Shown here: piece after piece, positions 39,356 through 52,486 of the stretch | Numbering within the stretch: the stretch's first letter is position 1 | Layout of the letters: every line of letters starts with the position of its first letter | Assembly (NCBI GenBank): GCA_033961575.1 | Contig: CM066734.1 | Span: forward strand, 83,784,501 to 83,848,500 | Origin: Aselliscus stoliczkanus | Lineage: Eukaryota; Chordata; Mammalia; Chiroptera; Hipposideridae | Length of the DNA: 64,000 bases | Direction: 5' to 3' | Notes under the pieces: model-generated | Databases searched by the model: none | What the model saw: only the letters and a program-made list of their open reading frames with translations | Told to the model about the DNA's origin: nothing | Position numbers and translations under genes: made by a program

Positions 39356-41854
39356 AAAATAAGGCTCACTATTATTTTCCTACTTAAAAAAAAATCTGCC
39401 CTTTTGTTATATGATAATGATAGATGTGAAAATAATGATTGAAGGTGGGATAGTAACCCCATGATACAGCAATAGGAAAGGCACTATATCTTATCTATAC
39501 CCTTTTTACATTTACCAGAGTTTTCTGTAAGGGTCTATCTTCTGTATCATTGCCTTTGTTTCAAATAAATGTCATGATTGGATGCAATCTGAGAAGGGAG
39601 AAGTTAATTTCTGTGAAGTCTGAAACATGAAGGCATGGTGGAAAGAATTGCTAAGCATTGAGCTGGTAGACGTAGGTCTCTCCCATCCCACCCCCAGTCT
39701 TTTTTAGGATGAAGGGAAATGAGTAGATAAGGGAGCTTCTAATTCATGGCCCTCAGCTGCACTTTCAGAATAACATAAAACATGCTGTCATGGAAAAGGT
39801 GGACTAAGTGAATTGTATGAGCTTAATTCTAACTCAGCTGTTTCATTTCTGGAAAATTGGGTTTTCTGACTAAATATTAAAATTAATGGTAGTCTGGAAG
39901 AAAGCTTACTATTAGCGAACTTTCTCTGGTATATTTTCAAACCATTCCATCATTTGTAGTTTCTCAATGAGGTTTTTGTCCTTAAGTAAAACCAAATGAA
40001 AAGTTCAGTCTTATTGAGTGGCTTATATATTGATTTAACTCCTGCCATAAATTTTTTAAAAAGAAAAATTGATTATAAATAAATAAATACTTAAAATAAA
40101 AATGCTATTTATAAAAAAAGCATTCACAAAAGAAAGAATCTAATTTAGAACACTCCTACTACAATTTGATGGTTCTGCCATTACCTGGAATATTGATGCT
40201 GATGGGAAATGTTTTGAGTATTTTTGGCTTTTTTGTTTGTTCGTTTTGTTTTTTAAATTGTATTTTTTGAAGAGAGGTGTTGTTTAATGGCTGCAAAGGT
40301 TATGGGATGAACAGTTTATTGTAATTGATGTCAAAAATATTTCATTTTGAAAGCAACCCATATTTTTTAAATTATGGCAATTAAAGTAAAAGTCTGTCTT
40401 TTCTGTCTTATTTATTATCCTTGCTCTCACATAAAATGAAATGCTATGATTTGGAGATTATTTTTTTATCATGAAGCTGGTGGAAGTATAAAGAAGCAGG
40501 AAAGTGCATTATTTTCAAATATTGATATATTTACAAAGAGAAGAGAAATGGATATTGCAGATTGAAGGTGCCTTCTACCAGGATGGTAGGAGCTTAATTT
40601 TCATGCAAGTGCAGGCAGAGTAGAAATTAGGAACAGATGGGTCTTGGGAGGCCAGTATATTGTGCTTTAGGAGAAAGTATTTGGATGTGGAATACAGCTA
40701 ATCAGTTGATATCACTCATCACTCAGTAAATTTTTACCTATCAGTAAATTTTTGTACTTAACAGAGGAAAGTTGAAATTGCTTTTGTCATTCACCTTTTC
40801 TCTCGTGAAATCTTATATACGCTAGGCAGAAAGCAAATGGGAAGGCCAGGCAGGTCTTTTCTTTTCCAGCTCTTCAGTTGATTGACTTACACCCTGAAGC
40901 ATGGAATATGACTAGGCCTTTTAAAACATGTTATTACTGGCCTTTGTGTTACCTACTCCTTTTAAATATCCAGAAGTAAGATTTGCCTTTGGGAGATTTT
41001 ATAGGAATGAATTTCATGTGCCTTCTAGATACATTATTATAAATGATCAAATGGCAAATTTTTGGTTTTCTAGAAGCACTTATAATAAGTTTATACAGTT
41101 ACCGTTGTATGTTAGGGTTTAATTACTTAATATTTTAAATATTATGAAATGTTTTTAGAATAAATTTCTAAAATAAAGAATTATAGAAATGTTGCTACTA
41201 TTTTAATAAACCAGAAACTTATGTCTATTATAGTTAGAGCTAGATTCTGATATCCTCATGTGAAACCTAGGTAAATTTGTCATTTAGTCTTCTGTCATAG
41301 GCTACAAAATAGACTGAATGACACTGTCAACTTTAGTTATGAGAGCCACAATGTAAATAATAGCTAAAATTGATGAAGTTACTTTATAATTAGAAATGTT
41401 TAAATGTTTTCATTTTGCAGTGGTGTGCTGGAGCCACCTCTTATGCTGGATCCACCTCCAGATACTATTAAAAATTAAGTTATAGAAATAAACACTTAAA
41501 TAATTATATTAAAAATAAAGGTAATAAATACTCAAAATCCATCACTTCCTACTTATTTTACAGCATTTTACTGTGGTCTATGCTGTTGAGGTTATTTATG
41601 TCTATTGTGTCTGTATGATATAAATGCTATAAAATGATATGTTACTGTGTACCTCTTCCCAATTCTTCATTCAGTGGCTTCATATTGGTAATTTGAAATC
41701 GGCCACAAAGGTAGTATTTACACTATAGAAATCAGCAGAGGCTACAAATCAGGGCTTGATTTATTGCTAATTGTCTCTAGACTTTACAGAATTACGGAGA
41801 AAATTATAATAATGCAAATTCAACTTAAAAGTGTATAATGTCTCCAGCCATTGT

Positions 41855-42412
41855 CTTAGTCAGCTTGGCTACTATAACAAATTAACCATAGATTGGGTGA
41901 CTTAAATAACACTTAGTTCTCATAGCTCTGGAGCTGGAAAGTCCAAGATCAAGGTGTTGCACAGTTGGTTCTTGGTGAGGGCCCTTTTCTTGACTTGTAG
42001 ATAGCAGCCTTCTCACGGTATTTTCAAATGGCAGAAAGAGATTATTTTGTTCTCTTGTCTCTTATGAGGGCACTAATTCCATTCAAGAAGGCTCTGCCCC
42101 CCCCCCTTTTTTTATTAGTTACAGATGTCCAAAACAATGCAATAGTTATCTTTTTCACCCCTTACAAAATGACTACCCCCTCCCTTTCCCTTGCCCCCCA
42201 TCCCCGATATCATACATATCTATTACAATCCCATTGACTTCATCCCCACACTATATTCCACATCCCCCCCCCAAAAAAAAAAAAAGAGAAGGCTCTGCCC
42301 TCATGACCTAATTACCTCCCAAAGGCCCAATCTCCTAATATCATCCCATTGGGAGTTAGAATTTCAACATACAGATTTTCAGAGGATACAAGTATTCAGT
42401 CCATAACAGCTG
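41855..42412 (+). repeat. Ancient dispersed repeat with a younger insertion
   Basis: Same family as 11893-12270: gtccaagatcaaggtgttgc, gaggctgagg-like core, then cctaattacctcccaaaggc and gtattcagtccataac. The block 42100-42286 is inserted in it. Confidence 0.65.
42100..42286. mobile_element. 187-bp retroposed insertion
   Basis: Flanked by a duplicated agaaggctctgccc (about 42086-42099 and 42287-42300). It has T-rich sequence near its left end and an A-run at its right end. It reads like a short fragment of a bat L1 3' region in antisense (ttattagttacagatgtcca). The A-run at the other end is odd. Confidence 0.6.
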
Positions 42413-42716
42413 TTAAAATGTGAATAGCACAAAGAAATGAGAAAGTATTCTTCTGGTATTTAAAAACTATTATCCAATTTAACAAAGGAGACAGTGACAT
42501 TGACAAAGAGTGAAGTCTAACATACATCTTCATTGTTTTGCTTTTGTCTTACCTCTTAGCATATATGATAATGAATGTTCAACATGAATGTTTGAACTGT
42601 GCTTGTTTGTCAGTTGCCACTACAAGTTGGCTACTCATAAGAGTTTGCTAAATATCAACAAAGCCATTCTATGACAATCAACTGGCTATATGCAATTTAC
42701 AAAAGCATACATTATT

Positions 42717-42775
42717 GTTCGGGTCCCACATGTGAGGGCCAGTGACACTGTCCTCAAAAAAAAAATAAAATTGTA
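42717..42775 (+). mobile_element. 5'-truncated Rhin-1-like SINE
   Basis: Only the last part is present: tcgggtcccacatgtgaggg ccagtgacactgtcctc plus A-tail. Near-matching flanks (aagcatacattatt / aagcatatattatt) suggest a truncated insertion rather than a later deletion. Confidence 0.8.
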
Positions 42776-42838
42776 AAACAGAAGCATATATTATTATTAT
42801 TTGTATGTGTGCTGCATATCCTTTATATCCGCAAAATT

Positions 42839-42839
<1 letters not shown>

Positions 42840-42886
<47 letters not shown>
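42840..42886. repeat. (CA)23 microsatellite
   Basis: Pure CA run. Confidence 0.98.
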
Positions 42887-42888
<2 letters not shown>

Positions 42889-43769
42889 ATTTTCACCTGG
42901 AGAGCTGGTTTTCAGCTCTTTTTTTTTTTACCAGTCCAATCACTGTCTATCCATAGTTAAAGACTCACTCTCATGCTTGGGGTCCTCCTGTGACTTGAGG
43001 TTCAAGATGATTTAGTGTTTTTTAAAAAAAATGAAAACCATTTTTATTTGTAATAAATTAGGAAAAGATCTGACTAGCTGTTAAGATGTTAATTGTTGTG
43101 AAATTGCCACTTGCCTGAGGCATCTGTGATTCCTGATGGGCATGTCTGCCAGGTACGAAATTTTAGGCAAGTGCTACAATTTCTCAATATACTCATGGAG
43201 GCATTTCTATTGAGATTAGTGTTGTATGAAGAAATTAATGAGGTTATCATTTCCTTGGGTGTTGGGTTTTCCTTACCTCTTCTATGTCTCATTATTGTTT
43301 TAGATTGAACCATATGAAATTGCCATTTTTCTGGGTAAGATAAAGTTGACTAATTGATTATTTTATATGGTTCTATTTAATAATTTGGTATGAGATACTT
43401 AGGTAATAGTTCTGTATTATTGTGGTTTACTATGAAAGAATAACATTTAAACCTAATTAATATTTAAAAATCAAGTAAGATGTATTCAATTTGCTTTTTA
43501 TTAGGAAGTGAAATTAATGTTTATACTTAATTGGCATTCATTCAATAAAAATTTAGTAAGATGTTTGTGATGATTACACGATAACTCTGTTTTAAAAAGT
43601 CATCGTTTATAGGCTGATCTGATTTTTAAAAATATCACTTCCCATTTAAATGGACTTTTAATATGTATGGTCTAACTTGACAAAAGATGAATGAGACCTG
43701 ACTTTAGGACCAAGATCAACTGGGAGACCTAGACTTTGAATTTCAATACAATTTTGTAACCCCATTTTT

Positions 43770-43884
43770 TTTTTTATTTTTTTTTTTGGAGGGCAGTGTC
43801 ACGGGCCCTCATATGTAGGACCCAAACCGGGGCCGCTGGCTTCCCAAACCAGTGCTTAACCACCGCGCCACTCGGCCGGCCCTA
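43770..43884 (-). mobile_element. Rhin-1-like SINE
   Basis: Target duplication taaccccattttt (43757-43769 and 43885-43897). Confidence 0.92.
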
Positions 43885-43944
43885 TAACCCCATTTTTCAT
43901 TAGTAATTTTTTTCAGTAAAATGATTCAAAAGGCGATTTAACAC

Positions 43945-44050
43945 TGTTTCAATGTCTGTAAAACAGAGATAATGGAAATTGAATTAGATAATATATGTAA
44001 AATGTATGGACTGTTAATTGACACATAGTAGTCACTCAACAAATGATATT
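43945..44050 (+). repeat. MIR fragment
   Basis: atgtctgtaaaacagagata, then acacatagtagtcactcaac. Confidence 0.55.
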
Positions 44051-44684
44051 AAATTATATATAATATGTTTAAACACAATTAAGAAAGAAAATTTCATATT
44101 TAGTAAGAGTGGTTTCTGCAATGATACTTGCTCTGTAGCTTACTATTTGGGAAGACACTCATGGATATAGTTCTGATTTATTTCTTCTGCCCTTTGGTGA
44201 TTAATACCAATTCTGTTTCATCACCAAGGAGGGAGGGCGGAGCCCTTTCTCATTACAGCCCTCTTATAGAACATCTGTCCATATCATTGATTTTACCTTT
44301 TGCTAGATAGCTATCAGGGAAACTCTAAACCACCCTGGGAATCCAAGACTTAAATGAGGACTTGGAAAATGTGGCAGCTCCAGGTCAGGCAGCCAGCTCC
44401 CAGGCCTCATGCTGCTTCCTCCATGCTTTTTCCTGGTGCAACATGGCGTCTTCTGTGTTTATTGGGATATAGACTACTCTTGATTGAACCTCTGGATTTT
44501 ATCTTCAATTCATCACTTTTTTTTTTTCCTATCAGGTCTGAGAAATGCAATCTGTTTACTCCCACCATTCGTTGCCACCACTTACCTTCTCGCTGGATTC
44601 CTCTTTTCAAAGTTATGTACCAGGCAGGATGCTGCTTCCTAGCTCTCTTTCACACTGCTGTCTCATAAGCACACAACTTTAGGT

Positions 44685-44858
44685 AGTTTTTTTTAAAGAT
44701 TTATTTTTTTCCTGGGGAAGTGGGTGTTTTTCCAGGACCCATCAGCTCCAAATCAAGTAGTTGTTTCAATCTAGTTGTGGAGGGCACAGCTCAGTGGCCC
44801 ATGTGGGGATTGAACTGTCATCCTTGGTGTTATGAGCACAGAGCTGACCGGCCGCCCT
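44685..44858 (-). mobile_element. VES-like bat SINE
   Basis: ccaggacccatcagctccaa, ctagttgtggagggcacagc, ending gaccggccgccct. Short target duplication actttaggt on both sides. Confidence 0.85.
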
Positions 44859-45959
44859 ACTTTAGGTCTTTTTAAAAGTGTATTCTATTGCTGTTACCTA
44901 TAATAAGATAGTGGGTAACAACATAGAATGAACAATGAATGAAATCTTTTTTTGTTCATGGTAATTCTAGGCCCCATTGAAATGTCAGTGGGATTAGCTA
45001 GGCTCTTGTTGCTTTAGATCTGATTTGAGATTAGGTATATTCAAGTTATTTAGTGTGGTTATTAGATTAAGCTGACTAGATGCTGGCATGTGGTGGATTG
45101 GGCTGGGATCATTGCCAGGTTTGGCAGCTTCCTCACTTCTCTTTAGAAACCTTAGATTTTTTTTCTGGGTTTTGGATTCTCCAGCCTTTCCCAATTGTCT
45201 TTGCTGGGTGGTTCTACTTTATGGCTCCCCTTCTTCCTATATCCTTAAATTCAAAACTAGTCCCTGAATCAATGGGTAAGACAGGCATTTCCCTAACTTC
45301 CCTCAAAGATTAGCTTCCTCTGAAGCAGGCTGTCATGCTTCTCCAGTACTGAGATGGGTCCGTTAACTGGCTCACATCATCTTAAGATGGATGAGTCATC
45401 TTCCCAGGTGCCTTTCTGCATACAGTTAGCTCTCTCCAAAAACCAACAGCACACATCCATCTGTTTTGTTTGGGACTCTAATTCTGCATTCAGTTGCACA
45501 GCATAGATGAATGTCCTGGCCAGAACCCAGGGAACGATCAAGCTCTTCTTAGCCTTCAATTAAATGAGCCAATCCATGGAAAGTTTTTAGAAAAGTATTT
45601 GAATTAAAGTGTTTCCTAATAACAGTAGCTATTATTATTGTTTTTATTATATTTCTAATTCATCTGTTAGACCCCATTCTTATTTTTCTTTCTTTTCCCC
45701 AGGCAAGTGAATGATCTTCCAGATTTATAAGGTTCAGATCTTTAAATAAACAGCAATACATTTTTCACCGAGGGTCATTCTCTCCTAGTAATTGGTAGTC
45801 TACTCTGTTCTTTATGACAATGAAGAGTCAGGCATAAGAGATATAAGAAAAGTGAGTATTTAGATTTTGACATTAAAGGTCTTTATAATCTAAAGATTAT
45901 AAACTTTATAATCTGCTGGAACTATATTGGTACTATATTTTCCAAAGACTTCATTCTAA

Positions 45960-46250
45960 TCCTAGACTAACACTTAGTAAGCACTGTGATTTTGAACAAT
46001 TTACATAGTCATCTTGAGCCTTAGTTTTTCAACTTTTTTTTTTTTTTTTTTGAGGGCAGTGTCACTGGCCTTCATACGCGGGATCCGAACCGGGACCGCT
46101 GGCCTCCCAAGCCAGCTCCCAACCACCGCACCACTCGGCCGGCCCAAGCCTTAGTTTTTATATCTATAAAATAAGGGTGGTAGTGTATGCAACCAGAAGT
46201 GAGTAAGATATCTTTGTGAAAGTGTTTAATAAGATTAACATGAACTACAA
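45960..46250 (+). repeat. MIR split by a SINE
   Basis: cttgagccttagtttttc before, and tatctataaaataagggtgg after, the SINE at 46030-46145. Confidence 0.6.
46030..46145 (-). mobile_element. Rhin-1-like SINE within MIR
   Basis: Target duplication agccttagttttt on both sides (46017-46029 and 46147-46159). Confidence 0.92.
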
Positions 46251-46651
46251 CTGTAAGGAACAGCTATTATTCAGAATTACTTTAAGGGGCAAATTTAGTG
46301 TCTTTCAGATTTAAAATTGAGGACAGAACTTCAATTCCCCATCATTATTTTGTATTATATTATTTTCTGTGTGTCTCAGTTTTTTTCTTCTACCACTCCG
46401 TATATTAAAACATTCATGAAAGTTTATTTTTATTTTTTATTTTATTTTCAAAAGATTTTTATTAAAATATAGCTAACATACAACATTATATTAGTTTCAG
46501 GTGTACACCATAGTTACCATTTATGTACCTAAAGAAGTGATCACCATGATAATTCCAACAACCATCTGACACCATAACATGCTATCACAATATTATTGAC
46601 TGTATTCCCTATGCTGTACATTACAGCCCTATGACTTATTCATTTTATATA

Positions 46652-46732
46652 TTGGGTTGTTGGAAAAGTCATGAGGCACTTTTGCAATGAAAAACAGAGA
46701 AAAAATATGTCATGACTTTTCCAACAACCCAG
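46652..46732. mobile_element. Mariner-type MITE, 81 bp, second copy
   Basis: Same length and ends as 407-487; TA on both sides (46650-46651 and 46733-46734). It lies in the L1 3' UTR. Confidence 0.87.
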
Positions 46733-47126
46733 TATTTGAACCTCTGTTCCCCTTTACATTTCCCCTTCCTTTTAAAAAATTTTTGATTACAGTCTACATT
46801 CAATTTTATTTTATATTAGTTTCAGGTGTACAGCATAGTGGTTAGGCATTTATGTAATAAAAGTGATCCCCTTCCTAGTCTAGTGCCAACCTGGCATATA
46901 TAGAGTTGTTACCACATTAATGACCATATTCCCTATGCTTTACTTTATATCCCCATGACTATTTCATAACTACCAATTTGTTTTTCTTAATCCCTTCACC
47001 ACCTTCACTGTGCTCCTCAGCTTCTGTCCCATCTGGCAACAGTCAATTTGTTCTCTGTATCTATGAGTCTGTTTCTGTTTTATTTGTTCATTTATTTTGT
47101 TCTTTAGATTCAATATATAAGTGAGA

Positions 47127-47342
47127 TCATATGGCATTATCTTTCTCTGTCTGACTTATTTCACTTAGCATAATACCTTCCAGGTCCATCCATGTTGTTG
47201 CAAATGCTAAGATTTCATTCTTTTTTATAGCTGAGTAATATTTCATTGTATATATGTACCACTTCTTTATCCAATCGTCTACTGATTGGTACTTATGTTG
47301 CTTCCATAACTTGACTATTGTAAATAATGCTGCAATAAACAT
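47127..47342 (-). pseudogene. Truncated L1 ORF2 C-terminus
   Basis: 71 codons of the C-terminal L1 ORF2 segment, including WIKKWYIYTMKYYSAIKKNE and TTWMDLEGIMLSEISQTEKD. The endonuclease and reverse transcriptase parts are absent. Confidence 0.9.
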
Positions 47343-49264
47343 AGGTGTGCATGTATTTTTTTCAAATTAGTTCTTTGGATTTCTTTGAATAAATATGCAG
47401 AAGTGGAATTGCTGGGTCATAAGGTAGTTCTATATTTTAATTCTTTTTAGGAACTTCCATACCGTTTTCCATAGCAACTGCACCAATTTGCAATCCCACC
47501 AACAGTGCTTGAAGGTTCCTTTTTCTCCATATCCTCACCAACACTTGTTTGCTGATTTATTGATGATAGCCATTCTGACAGCTGTGAGGTGATATCTCAC
47601 TGTGGTTTTAATTTCCATTTCTATGATGATAGCGACCTTGAGCATCTTTTCATGTCTTTTGGCCATGCTTGTTTCCTCTTTGGAGAAATGTTTATTCAGG
47701 TCCTTTGCTTATTTTTAAATTGGATTGTTAGTTTTTTTGGTGTTATATCAGCTGACAATCTTATGGGAGTTCCCTTGTTAGAAACTAGTTGCCATTCTCT
47801 TGCCTGCCAGCTGGGAGAAAGCTTCTGACATTGTGCAAGTTGGGTGGGGTTGGAGTCCCAGGGTGTCAGTGGGGTGAAATAAGCAGAGTTCGCCAGGCCA
47901 ATTAAAATTCAGTTTTGCCCATGTGAGGGATGGCTCAACACAGGAAAGATAGCACCCACCATCTGGCTACATGGGAGGAGGGTTAAACACACAGGTAATG
48001 ATGGCTTTTCATCCAGCCCTCGCTCTGAAGCCACACAACTCAGTCTCTTCTTGCATGTCTGTGGCACCTCCCTAGCCTCAGTTCCTCTGCTAGAGCTCAG
48101 GATTAGTGCCTGCTGAGTGCTCAGGGAGTGTGAGAGTCTGTATGTGGTCCCTATAACTGCATGCTTGGGTTTCCAGCTGCCTTCCACCTCATCCTCTCAC
48201 ACAGTATCCCTGCTGATGTCATAGCTAGATGCCATGGTGGCTCCTCTTTCCATCACTCGTTCTTTGTGGTGGCGACCCTGGTATGGGGCTGGGACCCCTA
48301 GCCCTATAGGAGGTCCTCTGCAGCTGAGATACCCCTCCTGATTTGACCGCCACATGTGGGTGTGGGACTAGCCCATATTGTCTCTCTGCCTCTCCTACCT
48401 ATCTTGAGGTGGAGGCTTCTTTGTATCCGGAGTTATAGAACTTCTATTCAGCTAGTTTTTGGTTAGTTTTTGAGGTTGATTGTTCAGTAATTTATTTGCA
48501 ATTTTAATGTGTCCATGGGAGGAGTTAAGCACAGCCTTCAACTACTCCGCCATCTTGACCAGAACCTTTGGAGTTTTATTTTTAAAACAGTGATACTTTA
48601 GTTTTCAACTTTACAGATGCCAAATAATATAATGAGGTATCACTCAAGAGCTTTATAATATTTTTAATCTAGAATATAAAAATTAATCAGTATGCCTGAG
48701 CAATGAACATTTTAGCTATCAATATATGTATAACAGGATGTTATCATGAAATAAACATTTTAAAATTTTACTAATTGCCAGTCTGTGTTATATAGCCAAG
48801 GTCTGTGGTGGAGTAAAGGAATGGGATGATTCTCTTTGTGTTATCCTACCACATATGAGTACTCTCCTTTCTATTTCTCCCTCTCTCGAAAAGTCATATA
48901 CTTAAAGGACCTTTCACTGATTTGCTGCCTTCAAACCTGAGTGAGTCTTCTTCCATGGCTTGAGGTCCTTGATAGATGATCCTTGCAAAGTTTTGTTTTC
49001 CCAAGCCTCATCTTTCTCTAACAGCAGATAGGAAAGTAGGTATAGATCTGGGACCATGCCCTGGTGTCTGTGAAAGAGAAATAAAGGAAAGAGTACAGGA
49101 AGAGATAATACAAAGGACAAAAAGCAGATCTTTTCAGGTCAGTGAACCTGATTTCTTTAGAATCAAATTTTGAATTTTAAGTAGGCCAAATTGCTGTTTT
49201 CAGTGTTTCCCAACACCTTTCAGAATGTTGAACAAAAGAAACATTTCCATCTATGGTATTAGTA

Positions 49265-49420
49265 GTAGTAGCAATGATAATAATACCTTCCATTAATTGA
49301 GCACCTATGATATACTAGGCATTGTTTTCTATAATATTTGTAATGTATCTATCATTATCTTCATTTGAAGATGAAAAACATGAAGCTCAGAAATATAAAA
49401 TAATTTGTCCAAGCATAAGA
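49265..49420 (-). repeat. MIR
   Basis: attgagcacctatgatatac, then atgaaaaacatgaagctcag, antisense MIR. Confidence 0.6.
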
Positions 49421-52400
49421 AATGGAGGAACCTAGTGCACTTAATAACAACATGCTAATTCAACTACAGTAGGTATTGAACTTCTTCAACCCTAATTTAT
49501 TTCCCACACATCAATAAATCTAGGTCTCTTACTTTGTGTAAACATGTGCTGTTGAAAGGATCTGGAGATCATTCTATATCTAGGAAGAAATACACACCAA
49601 ACATGGCAGTTGGATGTTTTTATTGGCTTTCCAAATGGAAATTTCTAGGCATGTGTTTACAGGTGAAATGCTGCTGTACTCTTGGGTTAAAGTTCTTGAC
49701 TAAATAACAATGTGGAATTGATAGTTGGTGCTTAATAACCATTTTCACACACAACATTGCAATCAATCCTGAGAGAGTCTTAAAACTGTAACATGAGTAA
49801 AATTAATTTTTTTTCTTTATAGGAGTGTAAATTAAAAGCATTTTGCTGGAGTGGATTTTTGATCTATTTGCATAATTCAACTAGGGACACCCTCCTCACT
49901 TGAACGGATTTGGGATTAATGGTTTTTGGTTTTGGACAAGTTGCTTCTCAAGGCAAGCTTGAATCCTTAATAATAAAAAGTTCACCTCAAAACATTTTTT
50001 TCTGCAGTCTAGATATTGTAAACCATCACTCATAAATCTTTAGAGCTATGTCTTTTCTCATCAATACAAACTAATCATGTAAACTAATTTCCATCTTGTT
50101 TATGCCTAAAGTCAGGCAAAAAGTAATTTAAAAAAGAAGATGTAAGATAGCAAAGCTAAGTTGTTATTTTGTAGCTTAAGTATAGAAGAGGTACAATAAA
50201 AACATTATTTGGAAAAGGTGTACAATAATATCTCATTACCATGGTAAAATTATAGAAAGTTCAGTTCCAGCTTTGGGAACAAATTTTCAAAACTTTATCT
50301 TTGGAGTAAATTTGTGAAGAGAAAAGAAGCAACATGAAAGGTTTGCAGAATTTGTACCTCTGCACAAAAATATGCATAGTGTCCAACAAATCAAAATGTT
50401 GGAATTTGCTAGTATAAGTAATAGATGCTGTGAGCCTCCCAGTTTTCATGATGGTAAGCAGCCAGATGGCTCCAGTCATCTTTGCTAAAACACAGGTGCC
50501 AAGTCTCTATGGGCAGTTTCATTTTCATGTGTGTCTTACGAGCCAGGTTCTTTGCTGGTATGTGCTAGGCTCCATTCCACTGTCCCCTCGATTGTGAGTT
50601 TCAGCATCAGTGGAGACTGTCTGTGCAAAAAGGAGTTCCTAACTTTAGTTCCCAGCAAATAGCACATTGATGTGTTGAGCAGAGGAGAGAGAAGCTGTTG
50701 AGGAAAGTTAGTTATTAGCACCTGAGTTTTGGAGCAGCTGCTGACCTCTTGTATTTACTTTAGGGGCAAGCCACGATATCAGTGAGCTATGTACTGATCA
50801 GAAGCTAAAGAATGGGAACACTCTTTTGAGTTTACTTTGCATTACCAACCTCTGTCAGTTCTCACTGATCTGGAATTTGAGTAGGTCTTTGCTTGGGCCT
50901 AGATATTCGGCTGTCAATTGTCTAGCCTGTTTCATTTTCTTTAGCTATGCCTACAAGAATATTGGCTCTTTAAGCAGGTCACTTGGTTTGCAAAATAAAT
51001 AGGACGTGAAACTTGGTCAGTATGACAATATATGTTTCCAAATGCTTCCCTTTTGACAAAAGTAATTTTGGAATAATCTCAACTGGTTCATTTCCCTTTA
51101 TCATTTTTCTTAGTGCAATAAAAACTTGCAAAGAAGCTCAATTATGGGAAACAATTAAAAATTCAGATTGCAAAGAGAAGACATGAAATTTGCCTCAAAC
51201 AGGTGCTGGCACAGATGGCTCACTCGCAAGTGCTGACTTTATTTACAGCATTTAAACACAGACAGATAAATTGACAAAAATGTTTCTAGATTTTATAATG
51301 TGCTGAATGCCAAAATTTGGCCGTAAACTTACATCAACTTGTAAATGATTCAATTTAAAACCTGACCTCTCAAGTCACCAACAGCCTTAAGAAGACCATT
51401 TGTCTGGCCTGTCATTTGCACACTTGTGTGAATTGATTATTTAATCTGCTGTTGGTTGGGTATGCTTTGTTTATTGCCTTGACCATTTTAATGACTGTTA
51501 TTAAGGTGGGAGAAAACTCTCATGTTAAATTGTACCTAGGCCATGGTTAGATATTTCCAACCTCATTGTCCTTTCTTGAAGGATAATTATGTTGCCTATT
51601 TCTTACTAGCCTTGGGGTGAGGCATTTGATGAGAATAGCAAAATAGATGACATGAAACCCAAATGAAACTATCTTCAGGCAGAAGTTAATGGTGCTCTGC
51701 CATTGATGAAAAATATCTGGAGGAACCATAGTATATTTTTAGCCTGCATCATTCTGTCTTAGATGCAGTCTAAGATTTAGCATGGGTGCACCAAATATTA
51801 AAATCATGGTAGAATGAGTATTAAAAGGTACCAGAAAATGAGGACTAAATGCATTCCTAAATTGGTTTGTATTAAAGTATTGATTTATCTATATTCCAGT
51901 CTCTTGTTTCTGAAGGGTTGAAAAACTATAGGCAAAGGAAATTGAAACCAGTTCTGTATTCATCAAGGAAAATATTTCAGAAGTTGAAGTATGAAATGTT
52001 GCTTTCTGAATTTGTGCACAGGATCCATAAGAAGGCTCCTTACTAATACAACACCCTGCTCCCCATGCTTCACAAAGCTGTGTAACTTCTCTGTGTGTGC
52101 TTATGTGGTACAAAACTATTAACAGTCTTGATCTTACATCTTGAGATTAATGTTCATTATGTGAATCTTTCCTCTGGATACTGTCCATGTTTTATGTATT
52201 AGAACTGCAGGGCAGATCATCCCTTGGTACTTGGGGGAACTATAATGATTGAATGTTATTTTTTTAAGGCTTTTTCATTTCATCTTGGGATTTGTTCCAT
52301 CAAAGGATGCAGGGTCATGGGAGGGGATGTGTGTCAATGTAATATGTCATTATTTTCCTTTAACCCGCATACGTGATTTGCTTTAGTATTTTTTTCTTCT

Positions 52401-52445
52401 TAATTAATGCTTCCATCCTCATCCTTGCTGTGGCTGCTCATGTGT

Positions 52446-52486
52446 CCTCCTCCTCCTCCTCCTGTCTTCTGCTTCTGACACTAAAG
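52446..52486 (+). promoter_or_regulatory. SLC4A4: Pyrimidine tract and acceptor of the candidate cassette exon
   Basis: A (TCC)n-rich tract is followed by tgtcttctgcttctgacactaaag. A second AG, at 52492-52493 (cccgcag), is seven bases further on. The first gives an open in-frame exon; the second gives an out-of-frame exon of 89 nt with a tag stop at 52520. Confidence 0.5.

Larger units (their letters stand above)
46431..48570 (-). mobile_element. LINE-1, antisense, with internal deletion
   Basis: Read on the minus strand, the 5' end (48567) starts with ggttctggtcaagatggcgg, the mammalian L1 promoter signature. The other end (about 46431) is the A-tailed 3' UTR. Only the C-terminal part of ORF2 remains (47127-47342, YIYTMKYYSAIKKNEILAFA), so the 5' UTR is joined almost directly to the ORF2 end near 47.7 kb. 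A MITE is nested in the 3' UTR. It is not coding-competent. Confidence 0.85.
38744..52486 (+). other. SLC4A4: SLC4A4 intron between exon 38564-38743 and the candidate cassette
   Basis: It contains SINEs, an antisense L1, an ancient dispersed repeat and a CA microsatellite. I see nothing I can name in 39.4-41.8 kb, or in most of 49.5-52.4 kb, apart from a possible conserved non-coding block near 51.1-51.5 kb. Confidence 0.85.

Noticed and set aside
47909..48187. 92-codon minus-strand frame
   Set aside because: It is within the 5' region of the antisense L1 and does not match ORF1.
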